From the NCBI RefSeq assembly GCF_013415105.1, contig NZ_JACCDF010000013.1, forward strand, positions 62,001 through 126,000: a stretch of DNA of 64,000 nucleotides, written 5' to 3'. The translations under genes were made by a program, and so were the position numbers. This DNA comes from Vreelandella salicampi (GTDB taxonomy: Bacteria; Pseudomonadota; Gammaproteobacteria; Pseudomonadales; Halomonadaceae). The stretch's first letter is position 1. The number at the start of each line of letters is the position of its first letter. Shown one piece after another: positions 1-7,686 of the stretch. The notes beneath the pieces were generated by a model. The model ran no database searches. It was not told the DNA's origin and saw only the letters and a list, made by a program, of their open reading frames with translations.

Positions 1-51
1 GAGATCATGGACGCCGCAGACCAGATCGCACAGCAGCGCAAGGCCCCATAG
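1..51 (+). CDS. 3' end of a truncated gene (cut by window edge)
   Basis: The first frame is open from base 1 to a TAG at 49-51 and encodes 16 residues ending DQIAQQRKAP. Only the tail is visible, so no function can be given. It converges with the minus-strand gene ending at 55, leaving 3 bp between the stops. Confidence 0.5.
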   Translation, partial: EIMDAADQIAQQRKAP

Positions 52-54
52 CCA

Positions 55-336
55 TCACCTTCCAGGGTCGCGCCCGTTGTCCTCGGGCACGATGATACCG
101 TTGAGCCTCCCTTCTGCTGGCGGTGCTGCCTGAAGTCGGCGCTCCTGAGCCGCCAGCCACCCTCGCTTCTCCTCAGCTTGCCGCTGCTCTGCCTGACGGG
201 ACGCCTGAAGGACGACGCCTCGGGCTTGTCCCTCCAGGGCGCGAGAATCGTCATGCGCTAGAGGCTGCTCGCTCTGTGACGCTGGGCTGGCCTGCGCCAG
301 CATGGCTATCGGCATCCATAGTGCGCCAGCCGCCAT
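55..336 (-). CDS. small protein with signal-peptide-like N-terminus
   Basis: The 93-residue product begins MAAGALWMPIAMLAQASPAS, which looks like a signal peptide, followed by a polar, Gln/Glu/Arg-rich stretch that is probably helical. It starts 21 bp after the korA-like gene on the same strand, with GGGAG a few bases before the ATG, so it is probably the second gene of that operon. I do not recognise a family. Composition is biased and another frame is also open here, so confidence is moderate. Confidence 0.45.
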   Translation of the reverse strand: MAAGALWMPIAMLAQASPASQSEQPLAHDDSRALEGQARGVVLQASRQAEQRQAEEKRGWLAAQERRLQAAPPAEGRLNGIIVPEDNGRDPGR

Positions 337-357
337 GGCTCCCAGTGCCCAGCATCC

Positions 358-663
358 TCAGCCTGGTTTGTCGCTGGGCGACACGCTGCCCCCTTTGGCG
401 TTGACCCACGCCTCCAGCTCGCTCGCGCAGTCGTGCGGCAATCTGACCTCGACCGTGACGAAGGCTCGATCGACCTCGGCCCGAATCCGCTTGGCGGCTT
501 GTGAGACAGCCGCCCGGCTGATGCCGTGGCGTTGCGCGGCCTCGGCATAGGTAGCGCACACTCCTTCGATCACTTCAACGGCAGCATCACAAGCCCTTCC
601 GCGAAGCCTTAGCCTCGCCAGAGCTGCATAGAGCTGCCCCTTGCTGATGTCCCGATCTTCCAC
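358..663 (-). CDS. KorA/TrfB-like transcriptional repressor
   Basis: The 101-residue product has a central helix-turn-helix with the TYAEAAQRHGISRAAVSQAA pattern seen in IncP KorA/TrfB (FATSLGLTRGAVSQAV), followed by a KorA-like segment VTVEVRLPHDCASELEAWV. KorA proteins are about 100 residues and bind palindromic operators to shut down plasmid backbone promoters. The GTG start at 663 is chosen because AAGGAGG lies just upstream. A palindrome, GTGCAATGCAC on this strand, lies 17 bp before the start and recurs upstream of the mvaT-like gene, suggesting autoregulation. It diverges from the DUF4942 genes and would partner the KorB-like protein at 33.7 kb. Confidence 0.75.
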   Translation of the reverse strand: MEDRDISKGQLYAALARLRLRGRACDAAVEVIEGVCATYAEAAQRHGISRAAVSQAAKRIRAEVDRAFVTVEVRLPHDCASELEAWVNAKGGSVSPSDKPG

Positions 664-680
664 GCGCCCTCCTTAAAAGT

Positions 681-691
681 GTGCATTGCAC
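681..691. promoter_or_regulatory. candidate KorA-type operator (site 1)
   Basis: GTGCATTGCAC is an 11-bp dyad between the divergent korA-like and DUF4942 genes. Read toward korA it gives GTGCAATGCACACTT. The same GTGCNNTGCACACTT arrangement occurs at 37584, just upstream of the mvaT-like gene. Assignment to the KorA-like protein is inference. Confidence 0.5.
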
Positions 692-704
692 GCTAAAAAT
701 GCTT

Positions 705-741
705 GATGTAAATACTTTTAGTGTCGTAATCTGTTTACATC
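705..741. promoter_or_regulatory. 8-bp inverted repeat upstream of the DUF4942 genes
   Basis: GATGTAAA at 705-712 and TTTACATC at 734-741 form a perfect inverted repeat with a 21-bp spacer in an AT-rich stretch, 30 bp before the chosen start of the first DUF4942 gene. It could be an operator or a leader hairpin; no factor can be assigned. Confidence 0.45.
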
Positions 742-770
742 GTACCGACAACGCAGCGAGGCCGCTACCG

Positions 771-1610
771 ATGCAGCAAGACACGACGCAGCTCCCGTCC
801 CCCGCCCTGGGCGCCATGGATGATCTGCTGGCGCGTCGAGAAAAGGCGCTGGCGCTGGTGCAGGGTGCAGCGGCGCAACTGGCCGAGGCCGCCTCCCTCA
901 TGCCCATCAGCAGCTTCCGGTTTGCTTCCATGCTCCGGCACCTGACCTGGCACGATCTCAGCGTTCGCCCCGAGGCGTTCTGTGACCGGCTCGCCAACGA
1001 GGCGCGGCAGACCTTCGATGCCAATGGCTGGCGCTGGTTGCTCGATAGCTCCGGCCTGGGTGACGTGATGACCGCCCAGGACAAGCAGGAGGTGCAGCGC
1101 CAGCTCAATGATGACCCTCTGCCGTTGAGCCGGGAGAACGTGCAATCGACCTTTGTGGCCCTGTTCGAGACACGCCATGAGGTATTCCGGCGCGGGGTGG
1201 TCGAGCTGTTCCAGAGCCTCTGCAAGCGGTATCGCAGCCACAGTGCGTTCAAGGTCAAGCGGCGGCTGGTGGTCGAGCAAGCGTTCAGTGAGCACGGCGG
1301 CTGGCGCAGTTTCGGGAGCGCCAGGGAGCGCGTGGATGACCTGGAGCGCATCTTGCTGGTGCTGGAGGGCCTGGAGCCTTCCCAAGTGCCCCATGAACAG
1401 CGGTTGGCCCACCGCCTGCAAGAGCAGCGCCATGCCGCCTTGATGGGCGATGGCGACCGGGCGGGGGAGATGGAAACGGAGTGGCTGGTTTGTCGCTGGT
1501 TTGCGAACGGGAACCTTCACCTCTGGCTGAAGCGCCCCGACCACATTGACCGGATCAACGGCCTGATCGCGGAACACTACGGCGCCGCGCTGGCGCACGA
1601 GCGCTACTAG
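771..1610 (+). CDS. DUF4942-domain protein
   Basis: The predicted 279-residue soluble protein contains the DUF4942 pattern: a helical region with FVALFETRHEVFRRGVVELF and, further on, NGNLHLWLKR. The next gene carries the same domain fused to a methyltransferase, so the two are paralogous and probably co-transcribed (13 bp apart). DUF4942 proteins are common on plasmids and have no established function. The ORF is open from a GTG at 681, but I chose the ATG at 771, which has GAGG at suitable distance; 816 is another possible start. A role in DNA modification or antirestriction is inferred only from the fused neighbour. Confidence 0.7.
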   Translation: MQQDTTQLPSPALGAMDDLLARREKALALVQGAAAQLAEAASLMPISSFRFASMLRHLTWHDLSVRPEAFCDRLANEARQTFDANGWRWLLDSSGLGDVMTAQDKQEVQRQLNDDPLPLSRENVQSTFVALFETRHEVFRRGVVELFQSLCKRYRSHSAFKVKRRLVVEQAFSEHGGWRSFGSARERVDDLERILLVLEGLEPSQVPHEQRLAHRLQEQRHAALMGDGDRAGEMETEWLVCRWFANGNLHLWLKRPDHIDRINGLIAEHYGAALAHERY

Positions 1611-1623
1611 GGAGGACACCTAC

Positions 1624-3231
1624 ATGATTCACGAAGCTATCGACACTCGCGCCAGCACCGAATACCTGGACGACCTCGGGGAGTTCTTCGCCCCCGTCTC
1701 CACCGACCTCATTGACGGCCTCGTGGGCGAGCGCCAGACGAGGAAAGCGGAGATCGAGGGACTGGCCAACCTCGTTCTTGGCGAGGGATACAGCGCGGCC
1801 ATGGGCTACTTCCTGGAGGGGAACCAGCACGACCTCTCCCGATTCGGCGGCCATCAGGTATCACGGCTGTTCGATGTCGAGGGTGCCGTGGGGGCGCTGG
1901 ATGCAGACATGTGGCAGCGGACGCTGGCGCTGACTGATGTGCTCGACGTGATGCCGGCTGACCGTCGCTATGAGTGGAATGACGAGATCCGCCGCCACAA
2001 GGCCCCTGCGTTCGAGGAGGCCACGGTTCGAGCCACCCTGGAGCAACTGCTGTTGCAGCGGGCCGAGTTCTTCGCCGAGAAGGTAGATGGGGTGTTCCGC
2101 GCCCTGTCGGGCCAGCATGTCACCAACCGCCCGGAAGGGTTCAGCAAGAAGATGATCTTCGGTGGCCTGCTCGACGTGCTGGACTTCATCGACTCTCGCC
2201 GCTGCGGCTATATCCACGACCTCCGCACTGTGCTGGCGCGTTTCATGGGGCGCGAGGAGCCCTTGCCGGGGACGACCCGCAAGGCCCTGGATCTCGTGAA
2301 GCGCCGCCTTGGGGTATGGCATGACCTGGATGGTGGCGCCATCCGGCTCAAGCTCTACAAGAAAGGCACCTGCCATGTGGAGGTTCACCCGGAGCTGGCG
2401 TATCGGCTCAATGCCATTCTGGCGAGCCGGTATCCGGCTGCGATCCCGGCTGCCTTCCGCAAGCGGCCCTCTGCTGGCGCCAGCAAGAAGCACTTTGCCG
2501 CCCTTCAGATGCCCCTGCCCTCGGCAGTGATCAGCCAGATCGCCGACGCCCGCCTCAACGGCCGCAAGCTCAGCCTCTCCTGGTACACGCTCGATCAGCA
2601 GTCGAAGCGCGAGCGCCAGGCCATCGAGGAGGCCCTGGCGGGCATCGGGGGTGCCAAGGTCGATATGGCGACCTTCGAGTTCGACTATGACCCCGAGGAG
2701 GCGCTGGCGCATCTCGTGATGACCGGCTGCCTGCCTGAGCAACGCTCGCACCAGTATTACCCGACCCCGGTGAGTGTGGCCGAGGAGGCTGTGGACCTCG
2801 CCGAGATCAGCCCTCACGACAAGATCCTGGAGCCGAGTGCAGGGCAGGGCCACCTGGCCGAGTGGCTGCCACAGGCGCAGACGACCTGCGTGGAGCTGGC
2901 GGACCTTCATTGCAAGGTGCTCGCGGCGAAGGGCTACACCTGTCACCACGCGGATTTTCTGGACTGGGCTGAAGATGGGCGCATGGCTGGCGCCTTCAGC
3001 AAAGTCGTCATGAACCCGCCCTTCAGCCACGGTCGTGCGGCCCTGCACCTTGCCGCTGCGGCGAAGTGTGTCACCCCAGGCGGTCGCCTGGTGGCCGTGC
3101 TCCCGGGCTCCCTGCGCGGCAAGGACGTGCTGCCGGGCTGGGACGTGTCCTGGTCGGCGCCTCGGCAGGGGGAGTTCGCGGGAACCGGCGTGACGGTCGT
3201 GCTCCTGGTGGCCGACCGCCCCGCCGTTTAA
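1624..3231 (+). CDS. DUF4942 / adenine-specific DNA methyltransferase fusion
   Basis: The 535-residue protein has an N-terminal DUF4942 region (about residues 1-300; motif FAEKVDGVFRALSGQHVTN, then GGAIRLKLYKKG) and a C-terminal class I SAM-dependent methyltransferase. The SAM-binding motif EPSAGQGHLAEWL lies near residue 402 and the catalytic NPPF near residue 464, the signature of N6-adenine or related amino methyltransferases. No restriction gene adjoins it, so it is probably an orphan methylase that would protect plasmid DNA or alter its methylation state. GGAGG precedes the ATG. Methyltransferase assignment is firm; target base and site are not known. Confidence 0.85.
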   Translation: MIHEAIDTRASTEYLDDLGEFFAPVSTDLIDGLVGERQTRKAEIEGLANLVLGEGYSAAMGYFLEGNQHDLSRFGGHQVSRLFDVEGAVGALDADMWQRTLALTDVLDVMPADRRYEWNDEIRRHKAPAFEEATVRATLEQLLLQRAEFFAEKVDGVFRALSGQHVTNRPEGFSKKMIFGGLLDVLDFIDSRRCGYIHDLRTVLARFMGREEPLPGTTRKALDLVKRRLGVWHDLDGGAIRLKLYKKGTCHVEVHPELAYRLNAILASRYPAAIPAAFRKRPSAGASKKHFAALQMPLPSAVISQIADARLNGRKLSLSWYTLDQQSKRERQAIEEALAGIGGAKVDMATFEFDYDPEEALAHLVMTGCLPEQRSHQYYPTPVSVAEEAVDLAEISPHDKILEPSAGQGHLAEWLPQAQTTCVELADLHCKVLAAKGYTCHHADFLDWAEDGRMAGAFSKVVMNPPFSHGRAALHLAAAAKCVTPGGRLVAVLPGSLRGKDVLPGWDVSWSAPRQGEFAGTGVTVVLLVADRPAV

Positions 3232-3317
3232 CTGGCTGGCTGGCGCGGGCCGCCCGCTCGCGCCAGCTCAGGCCCTTGGGATAGCATCGCAAGGCGCGAG
3301 ACAGGAAGGGTGATCGC

Positions 3318-3530
3318 ATGGACCGTACTTGCCGAGAGGCGTATCAGTTATCGCATGAGCTGTACCGGACGCTGGGCAACTACCAGCCGTCCCCCTACGC
3401 TCCTTGGACGGCAGAAGACCTGGCCTGGCTGGCTGGCGCTGATGATGCGTCAGGCTGCTACCCCGATCGCGCCACCCCGGCGCCGGCCCCAACGACGCCG
3501 GCCCCTACCGACCAACTCGCCCTGTTCTGA
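3318..3530 (+). CDS. small uncharacterised protein
   Basis: The 70-residue product starts MDRTCREAYQLSHELYRTLG and ends in a Pro/Ala/Thr-rich tail followed by DQLALF. GGAAGGG lies a good distance before the ATG. The compact helical N-terminus and disordered tail suggest a real small protein, but no family is recognised. Confidence 0.5.
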   Translation: MDRTCREAYQLSHELYRTLGNYQPSPYAPWTAEDLAWLAGADDASGCYPDRATPAPAPTTPAPTDQLALF

Positions 3531-3626
3531 GCCCGCGCCAGCAGGCGCTCCCCCTTGCCGCAGAGCGCGTGATGACCGCGCATCCAGCGCTGATCGAAAA
3601 AAAATCGCCCTCCCCCGCCATTTAGT

Positions 3627-3699
3627 GTCAGTGGCCGCCCTATCAGTCAGCGAGGCCCATTCGGGCACCTGATGAGAGAGCACCGCTGGGAGGCGGAAT
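3627..3699 (+). promoter_or_regulatory. GTCA-N7-CCCTAYC leader, copy 1 (divergent variant)
   Basis: GTCA at 3627, 7 bp, CCCTATC at 3638, then a hairpin GCCC-attc-GGGC and GATGAGAGAG. The region between hairpin and start is longer than in other copies. Downstream gene: small membrane protein at 3700, first of the transfer operon. Confidence 0.65.
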
Positions 3700-4005
3700 A
3701 TGATGGGAGTTCGTGGTAGCACGCTGATCGGCGTGGCCATTCTTGTCTGGGTTGCATGGATCGTCCTGGCTACCGACTCAGAAGCTCGTATTGAGCGCAC
3801 CTGCCAACCCGTTCTGTGGTTCGGCAATGTGGCAACGTCCCTTACACAGCTGACCTTCAATGAATATCAGGACTCGGTGCAGGAGAGCTTCGAGTCTGCC
3901 GACTACGCTTGCCGCTTTACCGTGTGGCGCCTGCTGCACGAAGACGCCTGGATTGAGAGCCAGCAAGGCACCGATCCCGAGGCGCCGACCGGGGAGGGCG
4001 AATGA
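3700..4005 (+). CDS. small single-pass membrane protein, first gene of transfer operon
   Basis: The 101-residue product has one hydrophobic segment near the N-terminus (residues about 9-24, TLIGVAILVWVAWIVLA) and a polar C-terminal region with two cysteines likely outside the cytoplasm. GGAGGCGG precedes two consecutive ATG codons. Its stop overlaps the start of the next gene, so it is translationally coupled to the DsbA-like protein. Position suggests an accessory role in pilus or secretion-channel assembly; no family recognised. Confidence 0.6.
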   Translation: MMGVRGSTLIGVAILVWVAWIVLATDSEARIERTCQPVLWFGNVATSLTQLTFNEYQDSVQESFESADYACRFTVWRLLHEDAWIESQQGTDPEAPTGEGE

Positions 4006-4610
4006 TGTTCGCACCCCGTCGATTCCCCGCTCTGTTTCGCACCCTGGCCACCACCCTGCTCGCCGTGGGGGTCAGTGCTGGCGCGACGGCTGCTGAACCA
4101 CGCCCTGTCGCGCTGGTCGAGTTCGCCAGCTTCGATTGCCAGTTCTGCCAGGCAATGAGTGATCACCACCCGGCGATCGAGGCAGCCGTCGAAGACGCCG
4201 AGCTTGAGTACCGCTACGCCCCTCTCCCCTCCCACACCAGCCTCGAGCGTGCCTGGCGCGAGCGCACCTATTACGCCTCCCGTGAGATCCCTGGGATCGC
4301 TGAGGAGGTCCGTGAGGCGTTCCTGACAGCCGGGAAAACTGGCGTCCCTCTCGAAAACCTCGATGAGGTGCTGGCGCATCTCGAGCTTCACGTTCCCCAA
4401 GTCCGCTGGAACCCATTTTCTGAAGACCGCATTCAGGACCGCAGCTCAGTTGAGGCCATTGAGCGGGCCATCCGGCTGGCTCAGCGGGCCGAGCTGCGGG
4501 AGTACCCAGCCTTTGCTGTCGTCTCTCGCTCCGGTGTCGAGCTGCTGAGCCTGACTGGCGACGTGGATGAGAAGGCCGAGGCGGTAATCAAGTATCTGGA
4601 GAACCTTTGA
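4002..4610 (+). CDS. DsbA-like periplasmic thiol-disulfide oxidoreductase
   Basis: The 202-residue protein starts with a signal peptide (RTLATTLLAVGVSAGATAA) and a thioredoxin-fold start VALVEFASFDCQFCQAM, where CQFC is the redox-active CXXC. An inserted helical region and a C-terminal YPAFAVVSRSG follow, matching DsbA/DsbC-type folds (cis-Pro in YPAF). Conjugative F-type systems usually encode such enzymes (TrbB, DsbC homologues) to fold disulfide-rich Tra proteins. It overlaps both neighbours by a few bases. Confidence 0.8.
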   Translation: MMFAPRRFPALFRTLATTLLAVGVSAGATAAEPRPVALVEFASFDCQFCQAMSDHHPAIEAAVEDAELEYRYAPLPSHTSLERAWRERTYYASREIPGIAEEVREAFLTAGKTGVPLENLDEVLAHLELHVPQVRWNPFSEDRIQDRSSVEAIERAIRLAQRAELREYPAFAVVSRSGVELLSLTGDVDEKAEAVIKYLENL

Positions 4611-5254
4611 TGTCCTTGCGAAACCCCGTGCTGGCCGCCTCGCTCGTGGCCACCCTCGCTGGCTGTGTGGCCCAGCCACCGGCTGAGGAGCCCAAGCGAT
4701 GGGAGGTGTTGCCTGACGCCTACAACACCCTGACCAGCCGCTATGTCCTAGTCCCGGGCTATGAGCACCTGGGTGTCTACGCCAACCGTACTTACAACTG
4801 GTACTACGGCGCCGGCAAAGGCCTGGAGCGGTATGCCCAGGGCGGCACCATCTACGACGAGGCGTACTGGCAGGCCCGCTACGCGGCCATGCCGGATGAG
4901 TACAAGGACGCCCTGGATGGCGTGCCGCTGGCGCGATTCCACTTCGAGTTCGACTCCACCGCCCTGACCCCGGCCTCCCAGCGAGAGCTTGCGTCCTTCC
5001 TGGATGGGGAAGCGCTCACCGGGCGCGTGCTCGTGGTCGGGTACACCGACCATATCGGACCCGAGACCTACAACGGTCCCCTCTCCCAACGCCGAGCCGA
5101 TGCGATCGCTAGTGAGCTTCGCAAGGCCTGGCCTGATGCCCGCTTCCTGACGGAAGGGCATGGCACCTACCCCAAGCTGGTTGACGGCACGACCGATACA
5201 GCGCGGGCGGCCAACCGTCGCGCCGAGATTTTTCACCTGGAGGCAGATCAATGA
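4610..5254 (+). CDS. OmpA-family outer-membrane lipoprotein
   Basis: The 214-residue product has a lipobox (SLVATLAGC) placing Cys near residue 19, so it should be lipidated. The C-terminal half is an OmpA/MotB peptidoglycan-binding domain: FEFDSTALTPASQRELASFL, VVGYTDHIGPETYNGPLSQRRADAI and ANRRAEI. It probably anchors the transfer channel to the cell wall. The ATG at 4610 overlaps the previous TGA; an upstream TTG is in frame but less likely. The next gene overlaps its stop by 4 bp. Confidence 0.85.
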   Translation: MSLRNPVLAASLVATLAGCVAQPPAEEPKRWEVLPDAYNTLTSRYVLVPGYEHLGVYANRTYNWYYGAGKGLERYAQGGTIYDEAYWQARYAAMPDEYKDALDGVPLARFHFEFDSTALTPASQRELASFLDGEALTGRVLVVGYTDHIGPETYNGPLSQRRADAIASELRKAWPDARFLTEGHGTYPKLVDGTTDTARAANRRAEIFHLEADQ

Positions 5255-6036
5255 ACGTCTTTATCGCCCACGCCCAGATCCTCCGTAAGGAGCCGCCCAA
5301 GGAGCCCGGTCGCTCCGGCCTGATGGTCCTGAAGGTCGGCAAGAACAAGCGCACCACCGACGCGCTGATTCAGTCGGTGAACCAGATCATCGTGCGCATC
5401 CCGGGGCACCTGTCCGACCGTGCGGCCAAGCTGCCGGTGGATTCCTACATCGAGATTTTCGGCCATGTCGGCGGCATTGTGCGTCGCTCCCAGGTTTCCG
5501 GCGAGCAACACCTGAGCGCTGAGCTGGTGGCCAACAACATCCAGCCGGCCACGCCGATGATCGAGGGCAACATCGAGAAGCACCTGTTCAACCGCTTCAT
5601 CGCGGTGGGCCTGCTGCGCGGCGTGAAGAGCCCGGAGAAGGAGGGGCCGCCCTCCACCGCCTACCTCCAGATTGGCCCGGATCGCCCGGACCTCGGCCGC
5701 TCGTTCCAGCATACCGGCGTGATCGGCATGGCGGCCTTTGGTCGTGTGGTCGACCGCCTCGCGGAGTATTCGGCCGGCACCGCTCTGCACGTCGAGGGTC
5801 GCGTCACCGGCCTGTTGCGAAAGATCCCCAAGCCAGGCGCCGAGGGCGGGTTCGAGGAGAGCCTGGAAGTCGGCCTGGTGATGGATCGGGTCACCCCAAC
5901 TGCGATGGTCGCCGAGCGCATGCTGACCCCCTTCGAGGCGCCCAAGCCGGCCGCCGAGCGGCAGGACGCCACCCCGCAGTCCAGCGCCGAAAACGAGCGC
6001 CAGCCGGCGACGGCTGCTGATCAGGCTCAGAGCTAG
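5251..6036 (+). CDS. protein with two SSB-like OB-fold segments
   Basis: The 261-residue protein contains two similar segments: IIVRIPGHLSDRAAKL...YIEIFGHVGGIVR (about residues 46-80) and VIGMAAFGRVVDRLAEYSA...LHVEGRVTGLLR (about 157-190). The second closely follows the SSB pattern (FGKxAExxxxYLxKG...VEGR). This looks like a tandem duplication of a single-strand-binding OB fold, with a disordered Gln/Ala-rich tail and no acidic SSB tip. It sits in the transfer operon, overlapping the OmpA-like gene by 4 bp, and has no signal peptide, so a cytoplasmic ssDNA-related job in transfer is inferred. Confidence 0.55.
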   Translation: MNVFIAHAQILRKEPPKEPGRSGLMVLKVGKNKRTTDALIQSVNQIIVRIPGHLSDRAAKLPVDSYIEIFGHVGGIVRRSQVSGEQHLSAELVANNIQPATPMIEGNIEKHLFNRFIAVGLLRGVKSPEKEGPPSTAYLQIGPDRPDLGRSFQHTGVIGMAAFGRVVDRLAEYSAGTALHVEGRVTGLLRKIPKPGAEGGFEESLEVGLVMDRVTPTAMVAERMLTPFEAPKPAAERQDATPQSSAENERQPATAADQAQS

Positions 6037-6046
6037 GAGGTCGTCA

Positions 6047-6460
6047 GTGTTCGCCCTACCCGATTGTGCCGTTGAGATCGCCGCCTACTACGAGGTGCCC
6101 ATCCAGGTAGTCGCTGCTGTCCGCCAGCAAGAAAGCGGGAGCCGCGGCCAAGCAGTCGGCCGTATCGGGCCGAACAAGAACGGCACCTATGACCTCGGTG
6201 CCATGCAGATCAATACATGGTGGCTCGATCCAGAGACCAACCGGAATCACCTCCAGCAGTGGGGGATTACCGAGCAGGAGCTGCTGGAAAACGAGTGTAC
6301 GAACATCGCCGTTGGAACGTGGATTCTCTACGAGAACATCACGCGCTATGGCGACTGGGAAGCGGCCTTGGCCGCTTACAACGCAGGGTCACCGGAGAGC
6401 CCGGTAGGCCAGCAATACGCAAACCAAGTCCTTGCGACACTAGGAGATCAGTACCAATGA
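6047..6460 (+). CDS. VirB1-like lytic transglycosylase
   Basis: The 137-residue product has the SLT/goose-lysozyme fold: VAAVRQQESG with the catalytic Glu, YDLGAMQINTWW, and ALAAYNAGSPESPVG. Such enzymes open the peptidoglycan for type IV secretion channels. It starts with GTG at 6047 preceded by AGGAGG. No signal peptide is obvious, which is unusual; export may depend on another route, or the start may be mis-set. The stop overlaps the pilin start by 4 bp. Confidence 0.85.
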   Translation: MFALPDCAVEIAAYYEVPIQVVAAVRQQESGSRGQAVGRIGPNKNGTYDLGAMQINTWWLDPETNRNHLQQWGITEQELLENECTNIAVGTWILYENITRYGDWEAALAAYNAGSPESPVGQQYANQVLATLGDQYQ

Positions 6461-6819
6461 CTACTTCCGTCGAGATCCGCGACACCAAGCCCAGCAAGTT
6501 CGCCCAGCTGCGCGAGTCGCTGACGACCAACAAGAAGCGCATCGGGGAGCGTTCCCTGCTGGTGGCCACCACGCTTTTCATGGCCATGCCCGCCTGGGCG
6601 CAGTCCACCGAGTTCCAGGACTTCGCCGACAAGGTGGAGGAGCTGGCGCATGGCCCGTTCGGTATCGGCATCTCCATCCTCGCGCTGATCATCGGCTGCC
6701 TGGTGGGTCTGGGTCGCCAGTCCGCAGCTCCCGCCTTCCTTGGCCTGGGGATTGCCGGCGCCTTCGCTGTCGGCCCCTTCATGATCAAGGAAATCTTCAG
6801 CTGGTTCTCAGGCACCTGA
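6457..6819 (+). CDS. TraA-like conjugative pilin precursor
   Basis: The 120-residue protein has a long leader with a hydrophobic core ending PAWAQS (signal peptidase site after AWA, about residue 50), leaving a mature peptide of about 70 residues with two hydrophobic segments (GIGISILALIIGCLVGLG and FLGLGIAGAFAVGPFM). Leader length, mature size and the position before traL match F-type TraA pilins. The ATG at 6457 overlaps the transglycosylase stop. Confidence 0.8.
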   Translation: MTTSVEIRDTKPSKFAQLRESLTTNKKRIGERSLLVATTLFMAMPAWAQSTEFQDFADKVEELAHGPFGIGISILALIIGCLVGLGRQSAAPAFLGLGIAGAFAVGPFMIKEIFSWFSGT

Positions 6820-6835
6820 GAAGGAGTAACGGGTC

Positions 6836-7129
6836 ATGTCCAACGAGTCCTATCGGATTCCACAAGATGTCGACGCGCCAATCCCCATCTTCGCGTGGGA
6901 AATGACCGAGGTGGTCGTGGCCATCATGGTCATCGGCGTGGGGATCATCATGCGGTTCTTCATCCCGGGCCTGGTGGCCGGGATCTTGCTCATGATGGCG
7001 GCCAAGAAGATGCGTGCCGGCCAGAAGCGGGGGCAGGTACAGCACGTCTTGTGGCGCATGGGGCTGCGGCTTGACCCGTTACTTGGCAAGTACGCCCCTC
7101 GTCCCATGCGCCTGGAGTACATCCGCTGA
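6836..7129 (+). CDS. traL: TraL-family transfer protein
   Basis: The 97-residue product has the TraL signature: an N-terminal IPQDVDAPIPIFAWEMTE segment followed by a long hydrophobic region and a basic tail MRLEYIR. TraL (VirB3-like) is an inner-membrane component needed for F-type pilus assembly. GAAGGAG precedes the ATG, and the stop overlaps the next gene's start by one base. Confidence 0.85.
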   Translation: MSNESYRIPQDVDAPIPIFAWEMTEVVVAIMVIGVGIIMRFFIPGLVAGILLMMAAKKMRAGQKRGQVQHVLWRMGLRLDPLLGKYAPRPMRLEYIR

Positions 7130-7686
7130 TGAAATACCTCAACGCACTCCGTAATCAGTGGATCGCGGCCCGGGGCTGGATGTTCTGCACCCTGCTCCTG
7201 GCTGGGCTGCTGATCTACGTCATGCAGAGCTATGTGCAGCTGAGTGCCAACATGCCGACCCGGCTGGTCCCCTATGACCTGCACCTCATGGAGGGGCCAG
7301 TCGAGGTGGGCGCCAGCGCCGGCTACACCGATGAGGACTACCTCACCGAGATAGCCGTGGCTGACACCCAGCTGCACAGCACCTGGACCCCGAACAACGT
7401 CGAGAGCCAGTACGCACGCTTCCAGAACCGGATGACCCCGGCCCTGTACGCGAAGGTCGGCAACGACCTTCAGGGCCGCCTACCGGACCTGGAAAACTCC
7501 GAACGCTCCCAGGCGTTGTTCGTAGAGCACACCGAGGCCCTGGAAGACACCGTTCGGGTCACGGGACGGCTTCGCGCCTGGATCGGCAGCGAGCAGGTTG
7601 AAGACCGGCCGATCGCCTACCGGGTCCGCTACGCCTTCAGCGATGGCGTGCCCTACGTCGCTGGTTTCTCTGTGGAGGAAGAATGA
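7129..7686 (+). CDS. traE: TraE (VirB8-like) transfer protein
   Basis: The 185-residue protein has one N-terminal membrane segment (FCTLLLAGLLIYVMQSYV) and a periplasmic domain with VESQYARFQNRMTPALYAKV and a beta-rich C-terminus, as in F TraE. TraE forms part of the channel scaffold. It overlaps traL by 1 bp and traK by 4 bp. Confidence 0.85.
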   Translation: MKYLNALRNQWIAARGWMFCTLLLAGLLIYVMQSYVQLSANMPTRLVPYDLHLMEGPVEVGASAGYTDEDYLTEIAVADTQLHSTWTPNNVESQYARFQNRMTPALYAKVGNDLQGRLPDLENSERSQALFVEHTEALEDTVRVTGRLRAWIGSEQVEDRPIAYRVRYAFSDGVPYVAGFSVEEE

